From contig NC_092697.1 of the NCBI RefSeq assembly GCF_964275005.1, positions 13,003,327 to 13,067,326 of the forward strand: a DNA stretch of 64,000 nt. Direction: 5' to 3'. Positions 11,800-24,244 of this stretch are shown in pieces (position 1 is the stretch's first letter; the number at the start of each line of letters is the position of its first letter). The position numbers were made by a program, and so were the translations under genes. Source of the stretch: Diadema setosum (Eukaryota; Echinodermata; Echinoidea; Diadematoida; Diadematidae). Below the pieces are notes generated by a model, which searched no databases, was not told the origin of the DNA, and saw only the letters and a list, made by a program, of their open reading frames with translations.

Positions 11800-14690
11800 C
11801 TGGAAGAGGGGTAGAGTGGGCGCTGCTCTGCCCTCTTCCATCGGTTGACGGCATTCCTCTCATTCACCCCTGGGAGTTCGAGATTGACGTCACCGCACAT
11901 TATGCAGTTCATCTCCACCCCCATCTGTTGTCCCTGTGCTGATTCCAAGTATCGGTGACATGGTGAAACTCATTACGGCGTGCGAGTGTGAAGACATGTC
12001 CTTTTCAGGAAAAAAAGCTGTACACGGTACATATACCAGGAACGTATTTATGAGTTTTCAGATTTAGTGAAATTTGTTTGCCATTGTCATCGATAACATA
12101 GCCACGATTGAGGTTCGGTAAACCTCCTGTTGATCATAATAATACACTGCAACAGCTCCGACACAGGAGAGACCAGTGGGTTCGCGGATCTCATCGCCCA
12201 TTTCAGGTAGGGATACTAGTAGTTCTAGTTGACGAGAGCCGTGTGGAGCTGATGTGAGCCGTCTAGAGGTGGCGGCGCGGTATATTCATCTACAAACTAC
12301 CTTTAATTCCTGCATTTTCAATTTGAGTAATAATGAAATGCGAATTAACTACTACGATGTTTATTTCTGTTTCAGAGTCCTTCCAAGCTCATTCCTTTCT
12401 TTCTTTCACTATTTTTGTTTTCTCACTCTCTCTTTCTCTATAAAGGTACTGTTTACCACTGGGAGCAGTAATTTTAAATGTTAAATATATCACATTTGAT
12501 GAACACGTGTATGTCAGTTGTATCACAAAACATCTTACCATAAACATTTCACAATTTCAAAGCCTTAACAATAAGGCCATATCACTGTTTTTCTCAATAA
12601 ACCGTAAACGTTTAGGTGGTTTATTCTACAAATATTTTTATTATAACTATTATTGTTGACATTTGTATATTTATTAACCACACTTAACATTAATTACACT
12701 GATTCCAATTTTTTACATTAGTTGTTTCGACTATCCCTAACTCACATTTTAGAAATATCTTAAAGCATTGAAGCTGAGTTTTTGTTTCATCTGCAAATGG
12801 TAAATTATGCCTTTAACTGGAGAACTTATTCGTTATTTTTTTCTGACTATCTGTTTGTTTGTTTGTTTGTTTGTATAATATACAGGCTGTATGTATGTGT
12901 GTGTACGTGTTTCTTCTTTTTTTTTATCCAGCAAATTGCTTTTTTGGTGTTACTATAGTTTTGTTCAGTAATTATGCTGTCCACGAGGAGAGTGCCAAAT
13001 ATAAGCCTGGCTTTTTTCAGCACGTCTTCTCCATTTCCTGCAATTTTAATTTTGATTCAACATCATATGCAACTGATAGATGTAACTGATAGTATTGTTA
13101 ATTTCGTAGTATGTTTCTTCGTTACTACATTGTAGTGATATTGTATTCTATGTGTTTGTAAATGTTTTTGCATCGTTGGAAATGAAATTATTGAAATAAG
13201 AAGAAATCATAATTCCATTTAATTCCTTTTTTTTTTTCCTTCAAAATTTCTCATTTGAGCTCTCTGAGTAACCGGACGTTTTTAAAGGTCAGACAGTGAA
13301 TACAAATTGTTTGAGAGGAATATTTTTCCTAAAACGACTGGTGTTTCTAATGTAAGTATAAGTACCTAGCAAGTGCACAATCATGATAGTTAATCTTCCA
13401 TTGTCAGTATAATCCAGACAGATATCATAAGATAGATATGAGATATGAAAATTGTCTTGTTTTCTAGTTATGTCTGGCTGTAATCAAGACTGCTGTAGTA
13501 CATGTAGGCCTAAATGTCAATAGAAGTAAAACTATTGTAAAACAATCTGCATTATGAGCATACACGGTCATGTATGAATGGTATCTTGTGCTCTTGTGTT
13601 TTGTTTAGGGTGAGTTTTCTATTTTTTTTTTTTTACCATTAGATGTATTTGCCGAAAAAAGGACGAACATAAGTATTATACCTGTAATGTTGATGTGGAG
13701 ATTGCTATGCCTACACCATATTGCATAATTCGAGTCTCCAATTTAGGTGTATAGTATGCTTCCATCTCGCCAATGTGTGAACAATTTTACATGATTGGTA
13801 AACCATTATGTGTAATGTGCACACATTTTAATAACAATTAGAGCCCTGAGCCATTTTCAAAACGCGGAATATAGCAGAAAGTAAAGTTTCAGAATAAATT
13901 TTTTTTCAATTTACAGACCTTTGACTTTATGTTCAAAACCTTTCCCTAGAGAATCTTGATCTTGTCAAGAATGTATGGGTTCAATCCAGTTTCCCAACTT
14001 ATGAAATATGTCGGATTTTGACTGACATTTGGGTATCTCATTGACCGTCAAAGATGTTGGAGTTGAATCATCCAGATTCGGATTCAGCACCCTCAAAACA
14101 AGATAAACCCATCATTTTTTTTACAGTGTTTCAGCATGTATAAAGAATTTTCGGGAATTTCAGTTTTGATGATTGTAATGTTGATGGCCAATTGTGAATA
14201 TCTCATAAGCAGCGCAAGGAAATGAGCAAAACCATTTCCCCCATTCTACCATCTATAAGGAAAGACGCAACAGTGTTGGCAACCTTTTTGATGACCATCT
14301 TGAAAATATATGAAAAACTTCAACGACGGAGGAATTGCATCATCCAGATTCGGATTCAGCATCCTCGACATAATTATAGAGTATATCTATTATGTAGTTT
14401 GAATTGATAATATCTTTAGCGGCAGAAGTGTGATTTCTCCTTTTCCTTTCATAAAATCATGCCTCCACTCATTCACAATAAAGAGATGTTAACTGAGGAG
14501 ACCCGATATGTGTAAGGTTTAAGCGTATTCATAGGGAATTGTGTGTCATGAGAGTCAAGACAGAGGTCGAAAGAGGACCATAAAACATGCCAAGATGACT
14601 GATATCTATAGGGGACTCTGCCGAACCCAGTCCACTTAGCACTATACTGCCGACACTGTCTCAAGTAGTTACAGTTTTAGAAGTCTTTTT
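11800..14690. other. Non-coding; CpG-richer patch 11800-12290
   Basis: 11800-12290 is visibly richer in G+C and CpG than its surroundings and has several potential splice-like AG/GT sites. No exon can be fixed. 12290-13980 is AT-rich with nothing recognised. 13990-14400 holds degenerate copies of the 'catccagattcggattcagca' repeat also seen at 4540-4830. Confidence 0.4.
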
Positions 14691-14694
14691 TTGT

Positions 14695-15014
14695 GTGTGT
14701 GTGATTTGTACAGCTAAAAGTATCTACTCTCCTATCTCTACGCAAGTCATCTCTTCTTCCTGTCTGTGTGTATTATGTAAGAGGGCTGGATGCAAATCAA
14801 GCCACGTTTCAGCTGTAGCCATACTGTATTATTCATTGCACAGTTATATTGCTTATACGTTTCTGCTGTACATTGTGTAAATGCAATGAAGAAAGAATAC
14901 TTTAACAACTGATGCTTATTATGTATGGCTCCAACAATGTAATACATGTACCTGTATGTTCATATACAATGATAATACAGGAATCAATAAATCAAATCAA
15001 ATCGAATCAAATCA
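14695..15014 (+). mobile_element. 3' tail of a non-LTR retrotransposon
   Basis: The segment shares 'atactgtattattcattg', 'ctgctgtacattgtgtaaatgcaatgaagaa' and an end of 'caatgataatacaggaatcaataaatcaaatcaaa' with 35815-35985. The 3'-anchored similarity and the short A-rich (TCAAA)n tail are typical of severely 5'-truncated LINE copies. No coding sequence remains. The clade cannot be named from the tail alone. Confidence 0.65.
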
Positions 15015-17999
15015 AAAGTGAGAATTAGTTTAAGAAACCTCTGACACTTATTCACTTAATATAACTATCGATGATAGAAGGCAGTCAGAACCAACGACGC
15101 AGTGAGGCTGCAACATACAGTATGGGACTGTGTTTATATAGCAACATTTGACTGGGGTTCTCAAACAGTTCGTAAGTTGAGATAGAAATTTAATACTTTT
15201 TACTTCAGCCACATATCATAATTGTCGATGATTGTCCTTATTCAGTTGATTGAATGATAAAGAATATGATGTTTGTTGTCATGACTGGATATAGCCAAAT
15301 GTGTGTACAGTTTATACAGTCTTAGTAGTGTGGCTTTATAACAATTATTTGTATGCCGAAATCCCAGTCACTTTTAAACTATTAAAGAAGATTCACATGC
15401 ACACACATAATGCTATGCGTTGTTATATGAACTTATGATTGCATGCAATGGTAGGATTATGAATTCTTTGTTCACATTACCTATAGCGGACGTTGTAGGC
15501 CTACATGATAACTAGTGGAAGGTCATTAGGTAATTATGACTTTGTCTCAGTACATAATGAATATCATTAAGTAGTATATAGTCTTGTGTTTATGTACACT
15601 AATTACTATACTGTGTTTAATCAATGCTTATTAGTGTAATTAGGCGAGTATATACGCTAATGACACGTGTCAAAGTTCATGTACTATGTAATGTGCAGTA
15701 TCGTGCTGCTGTCTCACATTAATTGGCAAGGTGTATTTAATTGTAGACCTAGTGGAAAAATAATGCGATGGAGTGGAAGTATACCAGTCGCCGTAATGAC
15801 ATATAATACTAGATAGATCTATATGATTAAAACTGAATAGTTGTTAATATCACAGAGCTAATCCATTACGATAAGGCTAATCTTATTAAAGTGATGATTT
15901 CTTTTTCAGTTATCGATACATACATTAAGATCCTAATGGTTATGATGATGTTCAACCATTAACCCGCCAATGGGACCACCCGTTGTCACTGTCGAGGTGC
16001 AGAATCGCATACACATGGGATGCAGTCTACACCCTGTGAATGTTCATTCATTTATTCACTCATTCATTCATTCATTCATTTTCCATTTCCAACAGAAACG
16101 TATAAACATTTAGCAGAAATTGAATACATAAATTGCATTACAATACATAAACATTGTTTCCATTCTAAGGTCGAAAGCCACATTTCTTTAGATATTGATG
16201 AACGCTTTTCTGTCTCGTTTGCGAAGCGCCTAGGCGTCACTTTCCGTTGCCTTTGATACTTTGGTGCACTTGCAATAACTTCCCACATCTTTGAGTTATC
16301 ATATTGAAATAGGTGGCATAGGTAGGCCTACATAACCTAAAGATGTCACAGTCAAGTTTGAATATTGTCAGGTCTGACAATATGAAAGATCACAGGTCAG
16401 CTTTTTCCTCTGAAGCGGAAACGAGACATAGGGGTCACTTTTCAGTCGTCGTCGTCGTCGGGCGGCGGCGTAATCGCTGACTTCGGCCTTGTCGGTGTCG
16501 ACAACAATTTGATATATTTTCCGTAACTTTTGACAGCTTTGAGCTCTGGTTAATTCCACGGTAACTCTTGTTATATCAATTATGGGTACAGCTATGAGGT
16601 AAAGTTCTTATATTTTTGTGAATGTTAGGATCTATACAAGCTTTACGTTTTGCACCATGGGAGAGTAGAGAAAGAATGAATAAAAACTAATATAGTAAAT
16701 GAATAAAAAAGTAAACAATCAATAAACACATTGAGATTCTTGAATCATTTCGTACCAAAAAAGAAAGAAAGAAAGAAAGAGATGGTCACTTCAGTAAAAG
16801 TATCTTTGGAAAAGTTTCCTCATACTAGAAAATGAAAAACTTTTTCCTAATTTGAATTGCAAATGGGTTATGTCTTATAACTCAGCATTATCAAAGTTGA
16901 GAAAAAAAAAATAAAATGAACTTGAAGAATTAATATAGGGAGAATATCCAACGGCAATTCAAGTTCAATTACGTCCAGTCAAATAGTCTGACACAAATTG
17001 ATGCTCTAATGGCACTGTAAACTTGTTGACAAGTGATTGACAGATGCATACTTTTGTATTGTACGCGTACAATTAATATCATAAACACATATAGATTAAA
17101 AAAACCTAAAAACTATGGACTATGTTCAATTCCTTCCCACAATGTTTTTTTTTTTTCCATACTTCTTGACGAAGCTTTTTTCCATTTTTTCTTCAATTCA
17201 GGTTCATACGTTACTGTGATACTTATGTCATGTTTAAAAGTCACTGATCTCATTTTTACTTTATCTTAGTGCATTTCAAACATTAATTTAATTGAAAGTG
17301 ATTGCAAAAAACATAAAAAACTATAGACTAATGTTACTGCTGAAGTACGAGAGCATAATACATGCCATAACAATGGTTATGAATGCATGCTAATGATAGT
17401 GATGGTGACAATGATATTTTTAAAATGTTGAAGGTTTTGTGTGTAGTTGTTTCACTTCAGTGTGTGTAAGTAATTGTGAGAGAAATCGTCATTTAAATAC
17501 AATGTTCCAGTATTTCCGTCCTTCAAAATCCAGATCAATTATGGCAGAGACCAATGCTAAAAAAAGACCAAAAAAAAAAAAAAAAAAAAAGAAGAGAGAA
17601 AGAGAGAGAGAGAGAAGATGATCGAAAGAGAAAGAAAATGACAGCAGAGAAACAGAATTTAATACAAATACAATTGCTGAAGCAAAGTTATTAAGACACT
17701 CCACGGCAGAAAATGAAACAAGTATGAAAAAGGAAGAAAAAGCGAGACGGGGAAATATGAATGCAACCAAAAGATAAGACAACAAAACAAAATGAGGGCA
17801 ACTTTCGAAATATATAATTGTTGAAGAAAGTGCAATACAGAACAACAACAACAACAACAACAACTCTTGGTTCAGCCCAAGTGAAGACAAAGCAATTCAT
17901 AGAATGAATAAGATTTCGCAATTTACAACAAAAATAAACAATGCGTAAAGCCCATTGCTTTGTAGGTGCTCACTAAATCTAATGTTCTATTATATACAC
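15015..17999. other. Non-coding; relic repeat end and simple repeats
   Basis: 15758-15812 contains 'tataccagtcgccgtaatgac...ctag', a relic of the end of the repeat at 1131-2136. ATTC runs lie at 16043-16080, AAAG at 16763-16780, and an A-run followed by GA repeats at 17568-17616. Lys- or Ser/Leu-rich frames over these are artefacts. No gene recognised. Confidence 0.5.
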
Positions 18000-19146
18000 T
18001 GTTACGACCAAAATCACTCTGAGAATGATCGCACAAAAAAAAACAACAATCAACTAATGTTCAGGCGGTTTATTAACAGTGATATGGTGGGTACAGACTC
18101 GTAATCGGTTTTCACATCAGTACAATAATGATCAATAGAAACTGTAAATCGGTAGTGGAATCACTTACACGTTTTGTTATCAAGTAATCCTTTGAAAATG
18201 TTCAGATACGATGTTCGATGCACCGATGAATGATCCTTGACGCACCGATGAATGATTCCTCCGACGTAACTCCAAAGGCGCAGGTTACGATAGTCCACGG
18301 TATAGATCCGGGGTAAACTCCACGATATATGTCCACAGCGAAACGTGCAGAATCCAAACATTATGACGACCACGTCCACTTGATGCTTTGAATGATGATT
18401 CACGTTATAATGTCCAGCAAGGAATCCAGCCCGTCACAGCTTTGCCGTAATAATGTCCGTTGACACTAAAATATGGAGTCTATCTCCAATGTAGGCAAAT
18501 TAATTCTCTGCAGGCAAAATGTCTCCCAGGCCTTATCTCCACAAACACAGTTTGTATAGCAGGTCAGCAGGTAACACAGGACTGACTATAACAAGTCGCT
18601 TCAGAGCCAGAAGTGACGTAACTCTCAGAGCAGTGGTGTTGGGTACTCTGCCTACTGCAGAATTTCTCCAGCTTATATACTATCCATTCACCCCTTTCTA
18701 GTACATTCTGTAATTTTCTCCAACCTGGGGCCACATACCTGAACATACTAGCAAGTCCAAATTCCAGGAATCCTGGATGACTCACTGCCTAACTATATGC
18801 ATAACATCATTGCCAAAATTAACTACCAATCACATTGGGTTACAGGGGCAGTGCCTCACTCAGCCAAATATGTAAGCACTTCCTAGAATTTTCTGGAATG
18901 GGTGAAATCATTCTAGATTGAGTGAGGTATAATGTATTTCCTGTCACATGCATGTACTGTAGTTATATTGTATACCACCTAGAAAATTCTCTACTGATCT
19001 GGTCAGCCTGTATGTACTATATCTATATCATATAGAATGTTCTCCATTAATCTGGTCACCCTGTGTACATACAATGTACATATTAAAACAACCATGCATA
19101 CAGCCTTGATACATGTACATAACTACTTGTGTGTACATTTGTGACA
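18000..19146 (-). repeat. 3' LTR of the gypsy element
   Basis: It starts (plus view) TGTTACGACCAAAATCACTC and ends ...CATTTGTGACA, so on the - strand it runs TGTCACAAATG...CGTAACA. It matches 22834-24003 almost throughout. Confidence 0.85.
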
Positions 19147-19475
19147 CCATCCCCCATGGGAAAAAGGAAGCCTTGCCATAGCAAGGGTTTCTTTTACCTT
19201 CACAATTTCTCATTGTTATTTACAATGAATGTGAGGTAAAATCCAAATCAAGCAACCATAATCACATACTGTCACAGGCCTTTTAACAGCTACATTAATT
19301 CCATGTTCTCTTTTCATGGATATGATTTACAATGATGCTGCTTGAATTCTCTGAGCTTTTTATACAATCATGTCAAACTGTTTTGCATTCATTAATGGAT
19401 ATGCTAAACACATACACTGTAAGTGATATGCGGTGAAAACTTTTCACCCTTGACTTCTACTGTGCTATCCACTAC

Positions 19476-22412
19476 CTATGTCACACCAACTGACTTTCTG
19501 TCATAGCACTCTTTCAACATGTTGACATGACACATTCTCTGTTCTTGGCATCTTTCTGCTGTGCTGATCACATAGTCCACATCATTGAGTTTCTTTTTGA
19601 CACAGTATGGGCCACTGAACTTGGCTTTCAGTGGTTCACCTTGTATGGGCAGCAGTACAGGAACTTTGTCACCTGGTTTGAAGGTTCGAGCTTTGGCATT
19701 TTTGTCTGCCTTTCTCTTCATTGAGTCTTGTGACACTTTCAAGTGTTCCCTAGCTACCTCACAAGCCTTTGAAAGCCTTTCACGAAACTTTGACACATAG
19801 TCAAGTAGGTGGACCTCATCATCCTCAGTCATGAATTTCTCTTTGATGAGCTTCAGTGGGCCCCTAACTTCATGACCGTACACCAACTCAAATGGGCTGA
19901 AACCCGTCGACTCACTTGGGGAGTCCCTCGTTGCGAACAGCAGGAAAGGGATGCCCTTATCCCAATCCTCGGGATACTCCTCACAGAATGCCCTAATCAT
20001 TGTCTTTAGGGTCTGGTGGTAGCGCTCCAACGCACCTTGGGATTGGGGATGATAAGCTGACGACTTCAGCTGCTTCACACCCAAACGATACATCACCTCT
20101 TGAAATATGCCTGACATGAAATTTGACCCTTGGTCAGACTGCACTTCCTTGGGCAACCCATACCTAGTGAAAAACTGCACTAGCGCATCTACCACAGTCT
20201 TAGCAGTGATATTTCTCAATGGGATAGCTTCTGGAAACCGTGTAGACATATCCATGATTGTCAAGAGGTACTTATGACCCGACCTAGTCCTAGGCAAAGG
20301 TCCAACACAGTCGACTAGAACCCGACTGAATGGTTCTTCAAACGCAGGTATCGGAATCAATGGCGCCGGCTTCACTGAATGCTGTGGTTTACCAGCCACC
20401 TGACATGTGTGACAAGTCTTGCAAAACTCAGCCACATCCACATTCAACCCTGGCCAATAGAAATGCCTCATGATCCGATCCTTTGTCTTTCTGACGCCTA
20501 AATGGCCGCCAACAGGTAACTCGTGAGCAATCCTCAAGATCTCACCGCGGTAACTTGGAGGGACAACAACTTGACGGACCACCGTCCAATCCTCATCAGC
20601 TTGCCTATGGGGAGGTCTCCACTTCCTCATCAAAATGCCATCTTTGACATAATAGCACTCAGGGACCTTTTCAGCCTCAGCCTCAGAACACGCCGTCTGA
20701 GACAAGCCTTTCAACTCAGAGTCTGCCTGCTGTGCTTCAACCAAGGAAGACTTGTTAAACAGCCCATCACTGTTAGCCTCGGAGCCTAATACAGCAACCC
20801 CATCATTCAAATCCTTGAAAAAAGTTTCTGCCAACCAAACACCGGAATTCTCCTCCACATCAACAGAATCCGCATCATCTTGAACAGCTCTACGAGCCTG
20901 AGACCTAGTCACAACACAATCTGGGAAAATCCCAGGAAACTCCTCCTGCAACTGCTCAGTTTCAGCAACCACCACTGGTTTATCCGAAACAACTGGAGAC
21001 GCAACCACCTTATCCCCAGCCAAGTCATTCCCCAACAAAAAGTCAATGCCTGCCATGGGCAACTCAGGAACAACTCCAACAGTGACAGGACCAGAAACTA
21101 GGTCACACTTCAAATCCACTCTATACAGTGGCACTGACATATAACTGCCATCAACAGTCTGAATCAAGACTTTTGCATTCACTGCACTATCTGGTGGAAA
21201 AGTCATACCACCATCCACCATCAACGACTGAGAGGCCCCCGTATCCCGCAGGATGACTACGGGCTTACCTGCCTCACCAGAAGTACATGGGGTCACCTCA
21301 ACATCAAACAAAAAGCTACGATAGCTCTCATCCACCTGCTTCAGCCTATCTTTGAATTTGGGAGATCGACTTTCAATGGCCTGTGTTTCACTGAAAGGGA
21401 CACTATTTTCGGGTAGGACACTTTTTGACATAACAAATCCCATTTCCTTCTTTGTTTTGTTTCGCAACTTCCAACACTGTGACTTTACATGCCCTGTCTT
21501 GTTACAGTGAAAACATTTGATGACATTTGCACTTGTACTGGACCCTTCGTCAGATTGAGTCTTTGGTGCCGATGAAGTTTCAGAACTCGTGCCTTTTTCA
21601 GAACCAGCGTTCTTTGGATTGCTCGAATGATTTTTGTCTCTCTTATTTCCAGAGAAATTCCTGAAAGGTGGTCTGTTGCCATTTCTGTGGGTCAGCTCAT
21701 ACTCATCAGCCATCAAGGCTGCTTTATGCAAACTTGTCACTTTGTGATCTTCCAGGTGCAACCTCACACTGAAAGCAACACTCTTTTTGAATTCTTCCAA
21801 AAGAACAACCTCACGTAGGTTATCAAAATCCTGATCCACTTTCAGGGATCTATACCACCTATCAAACGTCATTTCTTTTTCACGAGTAAACTCAACATGT
21901 GTCTGGCCTGGTTTGCGGTACGAATTTCTGAACTTATGTCTGTACGCCTCTGGCACCAACTCATATGCATTCAACACTGCCTTCTTGACTGTAGCATAGT
22001 CACGTGATTGCTCTTTTGAGAGAGATGAGTACACATCAGCTGCTTTGCCGACAAACACACTTTGAAGGAGCATGGGCCAAAATTCCTGTGGCCAGTTCAA
22101 ACTGTCAGCCACCTTCTCAAATGACACAAAATATGCATCAACTCTGTTTTCTTCAAACTTTGGCACCAATCGAATGTTCCCAGCCAAATCAAATTCAGAG
22201 GGAGCCCTTTCACGATTTCCAACAGTCTGTGCATGAGTCAATTCCATCTCACGCAATTTCAGTTGTTGCTCCACTTCAAGTTTCTTCATTTCAATTTCTC
22301 TTTCCACTTCTCTAGCCCTTTCCCTTTCCTTCATTTCCATTTCTCTTTGTTTTTCCCTTTCCTTCATTTCCATTTCTCTAGCCCTTTGCTCTCTTTCTAT
22401 TTCTAATCTCAT
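19476..22412 (-). CDS. Gag-protease-integrase polyprotein of LTR retrotransposon
   Basis: A 978-codon uninterrupted frame. Residues 1-58 are Glu/Arg/Met-rich and probably coiled coil. Residues 85-245 look like a SCAN-type gag capsid region. A CCHC zinc knuckle (C300, C303, H308, C313) binds RNA. The aspartic protease motif is D390-T391-G392-A393. Integrase follows directly: an H2C2 zinc site (H630, H637, C664, C667) and the catalytic triad D701, D760, E796, with 35 residues between the last two. The C-terminus ends in a HVNMLK tail, typical of this integrase type. In Gmr1-like elements of deuterostomes the pol order is protease-integrase-RT-RNase H. Here the frame stops after integrase, so the RT part is missing. 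The annotated Met is internal: gag coding once began further upstream (see 22413-22690). Confidence 0.85.
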   Translation of the reverse strand: MRLEIEREQRAREMEMKEREKQREMEMKERERAREVEREIEMKKLEVEQQLKLREMELTHAQTVGNRERAPSEFDLAGNIRLVPKFEENRVDAYFVSFEKVADSLNWPQEFWPMLLQSVFVGKAADVYSSLSKEQSRDYATVKKAVLNAYELVPEAYRHKFRNSYRKPGQTHVEFTREKEMTFDRWYRSLKVDQDFDNLREVVLLEEFKKSVAFSVRLHLEDHKVTSLHKAALMADEYELTHRNGNRPPFRNFSGNKRDKNHSSNPKNAGSEKGTSSETSSAPKTQSDEGSSTSANVIKCFHCNKTGHVKSQCWKLRNKTKKEMGFVMSKSVLPENSVPFSETQAIESRSPKFKDRLKQVDESYRSFLFDVEVTPCTSGEAGKPVVILRDTGASQSLMVDGGMTFPPDSAVNAKVLIQTVDGSYMSVPLYRVDLKCDLVSGPVTVGVVPELPMAGIDFLLGNDLAGDKVVASPVVSDKPVVVAETEQLQEEFPGIFPDCVVTRSQARRAVQDDADSVDVEENSGVWLAETFFKDLNDGVAVLGSEANSDGLFNKSSLVEAQQADSELKGLSQTACSEAEAEKVPECYYVKDGILMRKWRPPHRQADEDWTVVRQVVVPPSYRGEILRIAHELPVGGHLGVRKTKDRIMRHFYWPGLNVDVAEFCKTCHTCQVAGKPQHSVKPAPLIPIPAFEEPFSRVLVDCVGPLPRTRSGHKYLLTIMDMSTRFPEAIPLRNITAKTVVDALVQFFTRYGLPKEVQSDQGSNFMSGIFQEVMYRLGVKQLKSSAYHPQSQGALERYHQTLKTMIRAFCEEYPEDWDKGIPFLLFATRDSPSESTGFSPFELVYGHEVRGPLKLIKEKFMTEDDEVHLLDYVSKFRERLSKACEVAREHLKVSQDSMKRKADKNAKARTFKPGDKVPVLLPIQGEPLKAKFSGPYCVKKKLNDVDYVISTAERCQEQRMCHVNMLKECYDRKSVGVT

Positions 22413-22690
22413 CTTCTCTTTGTCATTTCCATTTCCATTTTAGCAAGCTCAAGCCGTGTTTGATCAGACATTTGAGCTTGATTTGGAGTGTCAATTTCTT
22501 CTTTGAGCTCCATGTGACCAGCTACCAAGTCAAGAATCTCTGCCTTTCTTACACCTTGTGGAACATCTACATTTAAATGCTATGCAATAGCAGTCAAATC
22601 ACATTTGCTTAACCTTTGCAAATCTTTGAGGGACAAAATTAATCTGTCCTCTGAACAAATGCCTGAACATCCATTGTACTGATTGACATT
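22413..22690 (-). pseudogene. Disrupted N-terminal gag coding of the gypsy element
   Basis: On the - strand this reads as a short helical SAP-like N-terminal region (LSKCDLTAIA, then HLNVDVPQGVRKAEILDLV). It leads into LELAKMEMEM just before the main ORF. One in-frame TAG interrupts it, and a one-base frameshift separates it from the 978-codon frame. The original gag start therefore lay here and the present copy is damaged at its N-terminus. SAP-like is a loose description, not a database result. Confidence 0.55.
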
Positions 22691-22833
22691 GTCACAATGT
22701 ATTACACACAATATACAAGTGAACAATCAACTCAGCTGGTATTTTGTCTGTACCAATATTCTAGATTCTGGAACGTTCCAAATTCTAAGTTTTGGCTTTA
22801 CATTTACTTCTCGGACACAAACCCCCCAAATTT

Positions 22834-24003
22834 TGTTACGACCAAAATCACTCTGAGAATGATCGCACAAAAAAAAACAAAAAAAAAAAACAATCAACTA
22901 ATGTTCAGGCGGTTTATTAACAGTGATATGGTGGGTACAGACTCGTAATCGGTTTTCACATCAGTACAATAATGATCAATAGAAACTGTAAATCGGTAGT
23001 GGAATCACTTACACGTTTTGTTATCAAGTAATCCTTTGAAAATGTTCAGATACGATGTTTGATGCACCGATGAATGATCCTTGACGCAACGATGAATGAT
23101 TCCTCCGACGTAACTCCAAAGGCGCAGGTTACGATAGTCCACGGTATAGATCCGCGGTAAACTCCACGATATATGTCCACAGCGAAACGTGCAGAATCCA
23201 AACGTTATGACGACCACGTCCACTTGATGCTTTGAATGATGATTCACGTTATAATGTCCAGCAAGGAATCCAGCCCGTCACAGCTTTGCCGTAATAATGT
23301 CCGTTGACACTAAAATATGGAGTCTATCTCCATTGTAGGCAAATCAATTCTCTGCAGGCAAAATGTCTCCCAGGCCTTATCTCCACAAACACAGTTTGTA
23401 TAGCAGGTCAGCAGGTAACACAGGACTGACTATAACAAGTCGCTTCAGAGCCAGAAGTGACGTAACTCTCAGAGCAGTGGTGTTGGGTACTCTGCCTACT
23501 GCAGAATTTCTCCAGCTTATACATACTATCCATTCACCCCTTTCTAGTACATTCTGTAATTTTCTCCAACCTGGGGCCACATACCTGAACATACTAGCAA
23601 GTCCAAATTCCAGGAATCCTGGATGACTCGCTGCCTAACTATATGCATAACATCATTGCCAAAATTAACTACCAATCACATTGGGTTACAGGGGCAGTGC
23701 CTCACTCAGCCAAATATGTAAGCACTTCCTAGAATTTTCTGGAATGGGTGAAATCATTCTAGATTGAGTGAGGTATAATGTATTTCCTGTCACATGCATG
23801 TACTGTAGTTATATTGTATACCATCTAGAAAATTCTCTACTGATCTGGTCAGCCTGTATGTACTATATCTATATCATATAGAATGTTCTCCATTAATCTG
23901 GTCACCCTCTGTACATACAATGTACACATTAAAACAACCATGCATACAGCCTTGATACATGTACATAACTACTTGTGTGTACATTTTGTGTGTACATTTG
24001 TGA
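22834..24003 (-). repeat. 5' LTR of the gypsy element
   Basis: Direct repeat of 18000-19146. Differences include a longer A-run near 22870-22890, single substitutions, and a 14-bp duplication of 'tgtgtacatttt' near 23980-23995. The outer end reads CATTTGTGA then TTTGTG instead of CATTTGTGACA, so the terminal bases are altered and no target duplication can be seen. Confidence 0.85.
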
Positions 24004-24244
24004 TTTGTGAAGAGAGAGATTTTCCAGCATGTACGAAGTGTGTCACTGTTTTCCTGGCATTCATAGTAATACATGACAGGTTTTCAAAACCAAGACTGTT
24101 CATATATTAATCATGTTAATGTTGATTCCACAATATTCAGTGCATAGTGCAAAACTGTCCATTTGTTACTTTCCCGTACAAGCCACCATTCATTGTGAAC
24201 TCGTAAACTTGTAAGGTCCTTGTAAACTACTCCGATATCCTCGT

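Larger units (their letters stand above)
18000..24003 (-). mobile_element. LTR retrotransposon, Ty3/gypsy (Gmr1-like), RT-less
   Basis: Two direct repeats of about 1.15 kb flank a 3.7-kb interior holding one long - strand ORF (gag, protease, integrase). LTR ends are TG...CA when read on the - strand. A purine-rich tract ending CCCATGGGGGATGG directly precedes the 3' LTR (19147 onward), as expected for a polypurine tract. About ten substitutions and a few small indels separate the LTRs by eye, so the insertion is recent. No target duplication is visible: the outer end of the 5' LTR departs from the consensus in its last bases. Reverse transcriptase and RNase H are absent, with only about 330 bp between integrase and the 3' LTR. 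Movement would therefore need enzymes from another copy. Confidence 0.85.

Noticed and set aside
12170..12260. - strand frame of about 45 codons in the CpG-richer patch
   Set aside because: Short, no recognisable motif and no convincing splice sites.
17489..17890. 133-codon - strand frame rich in Ser, Leu and Phe
   Set aside because: It reads across an A-run and GA repeats in reverse; no motif and no splice context.
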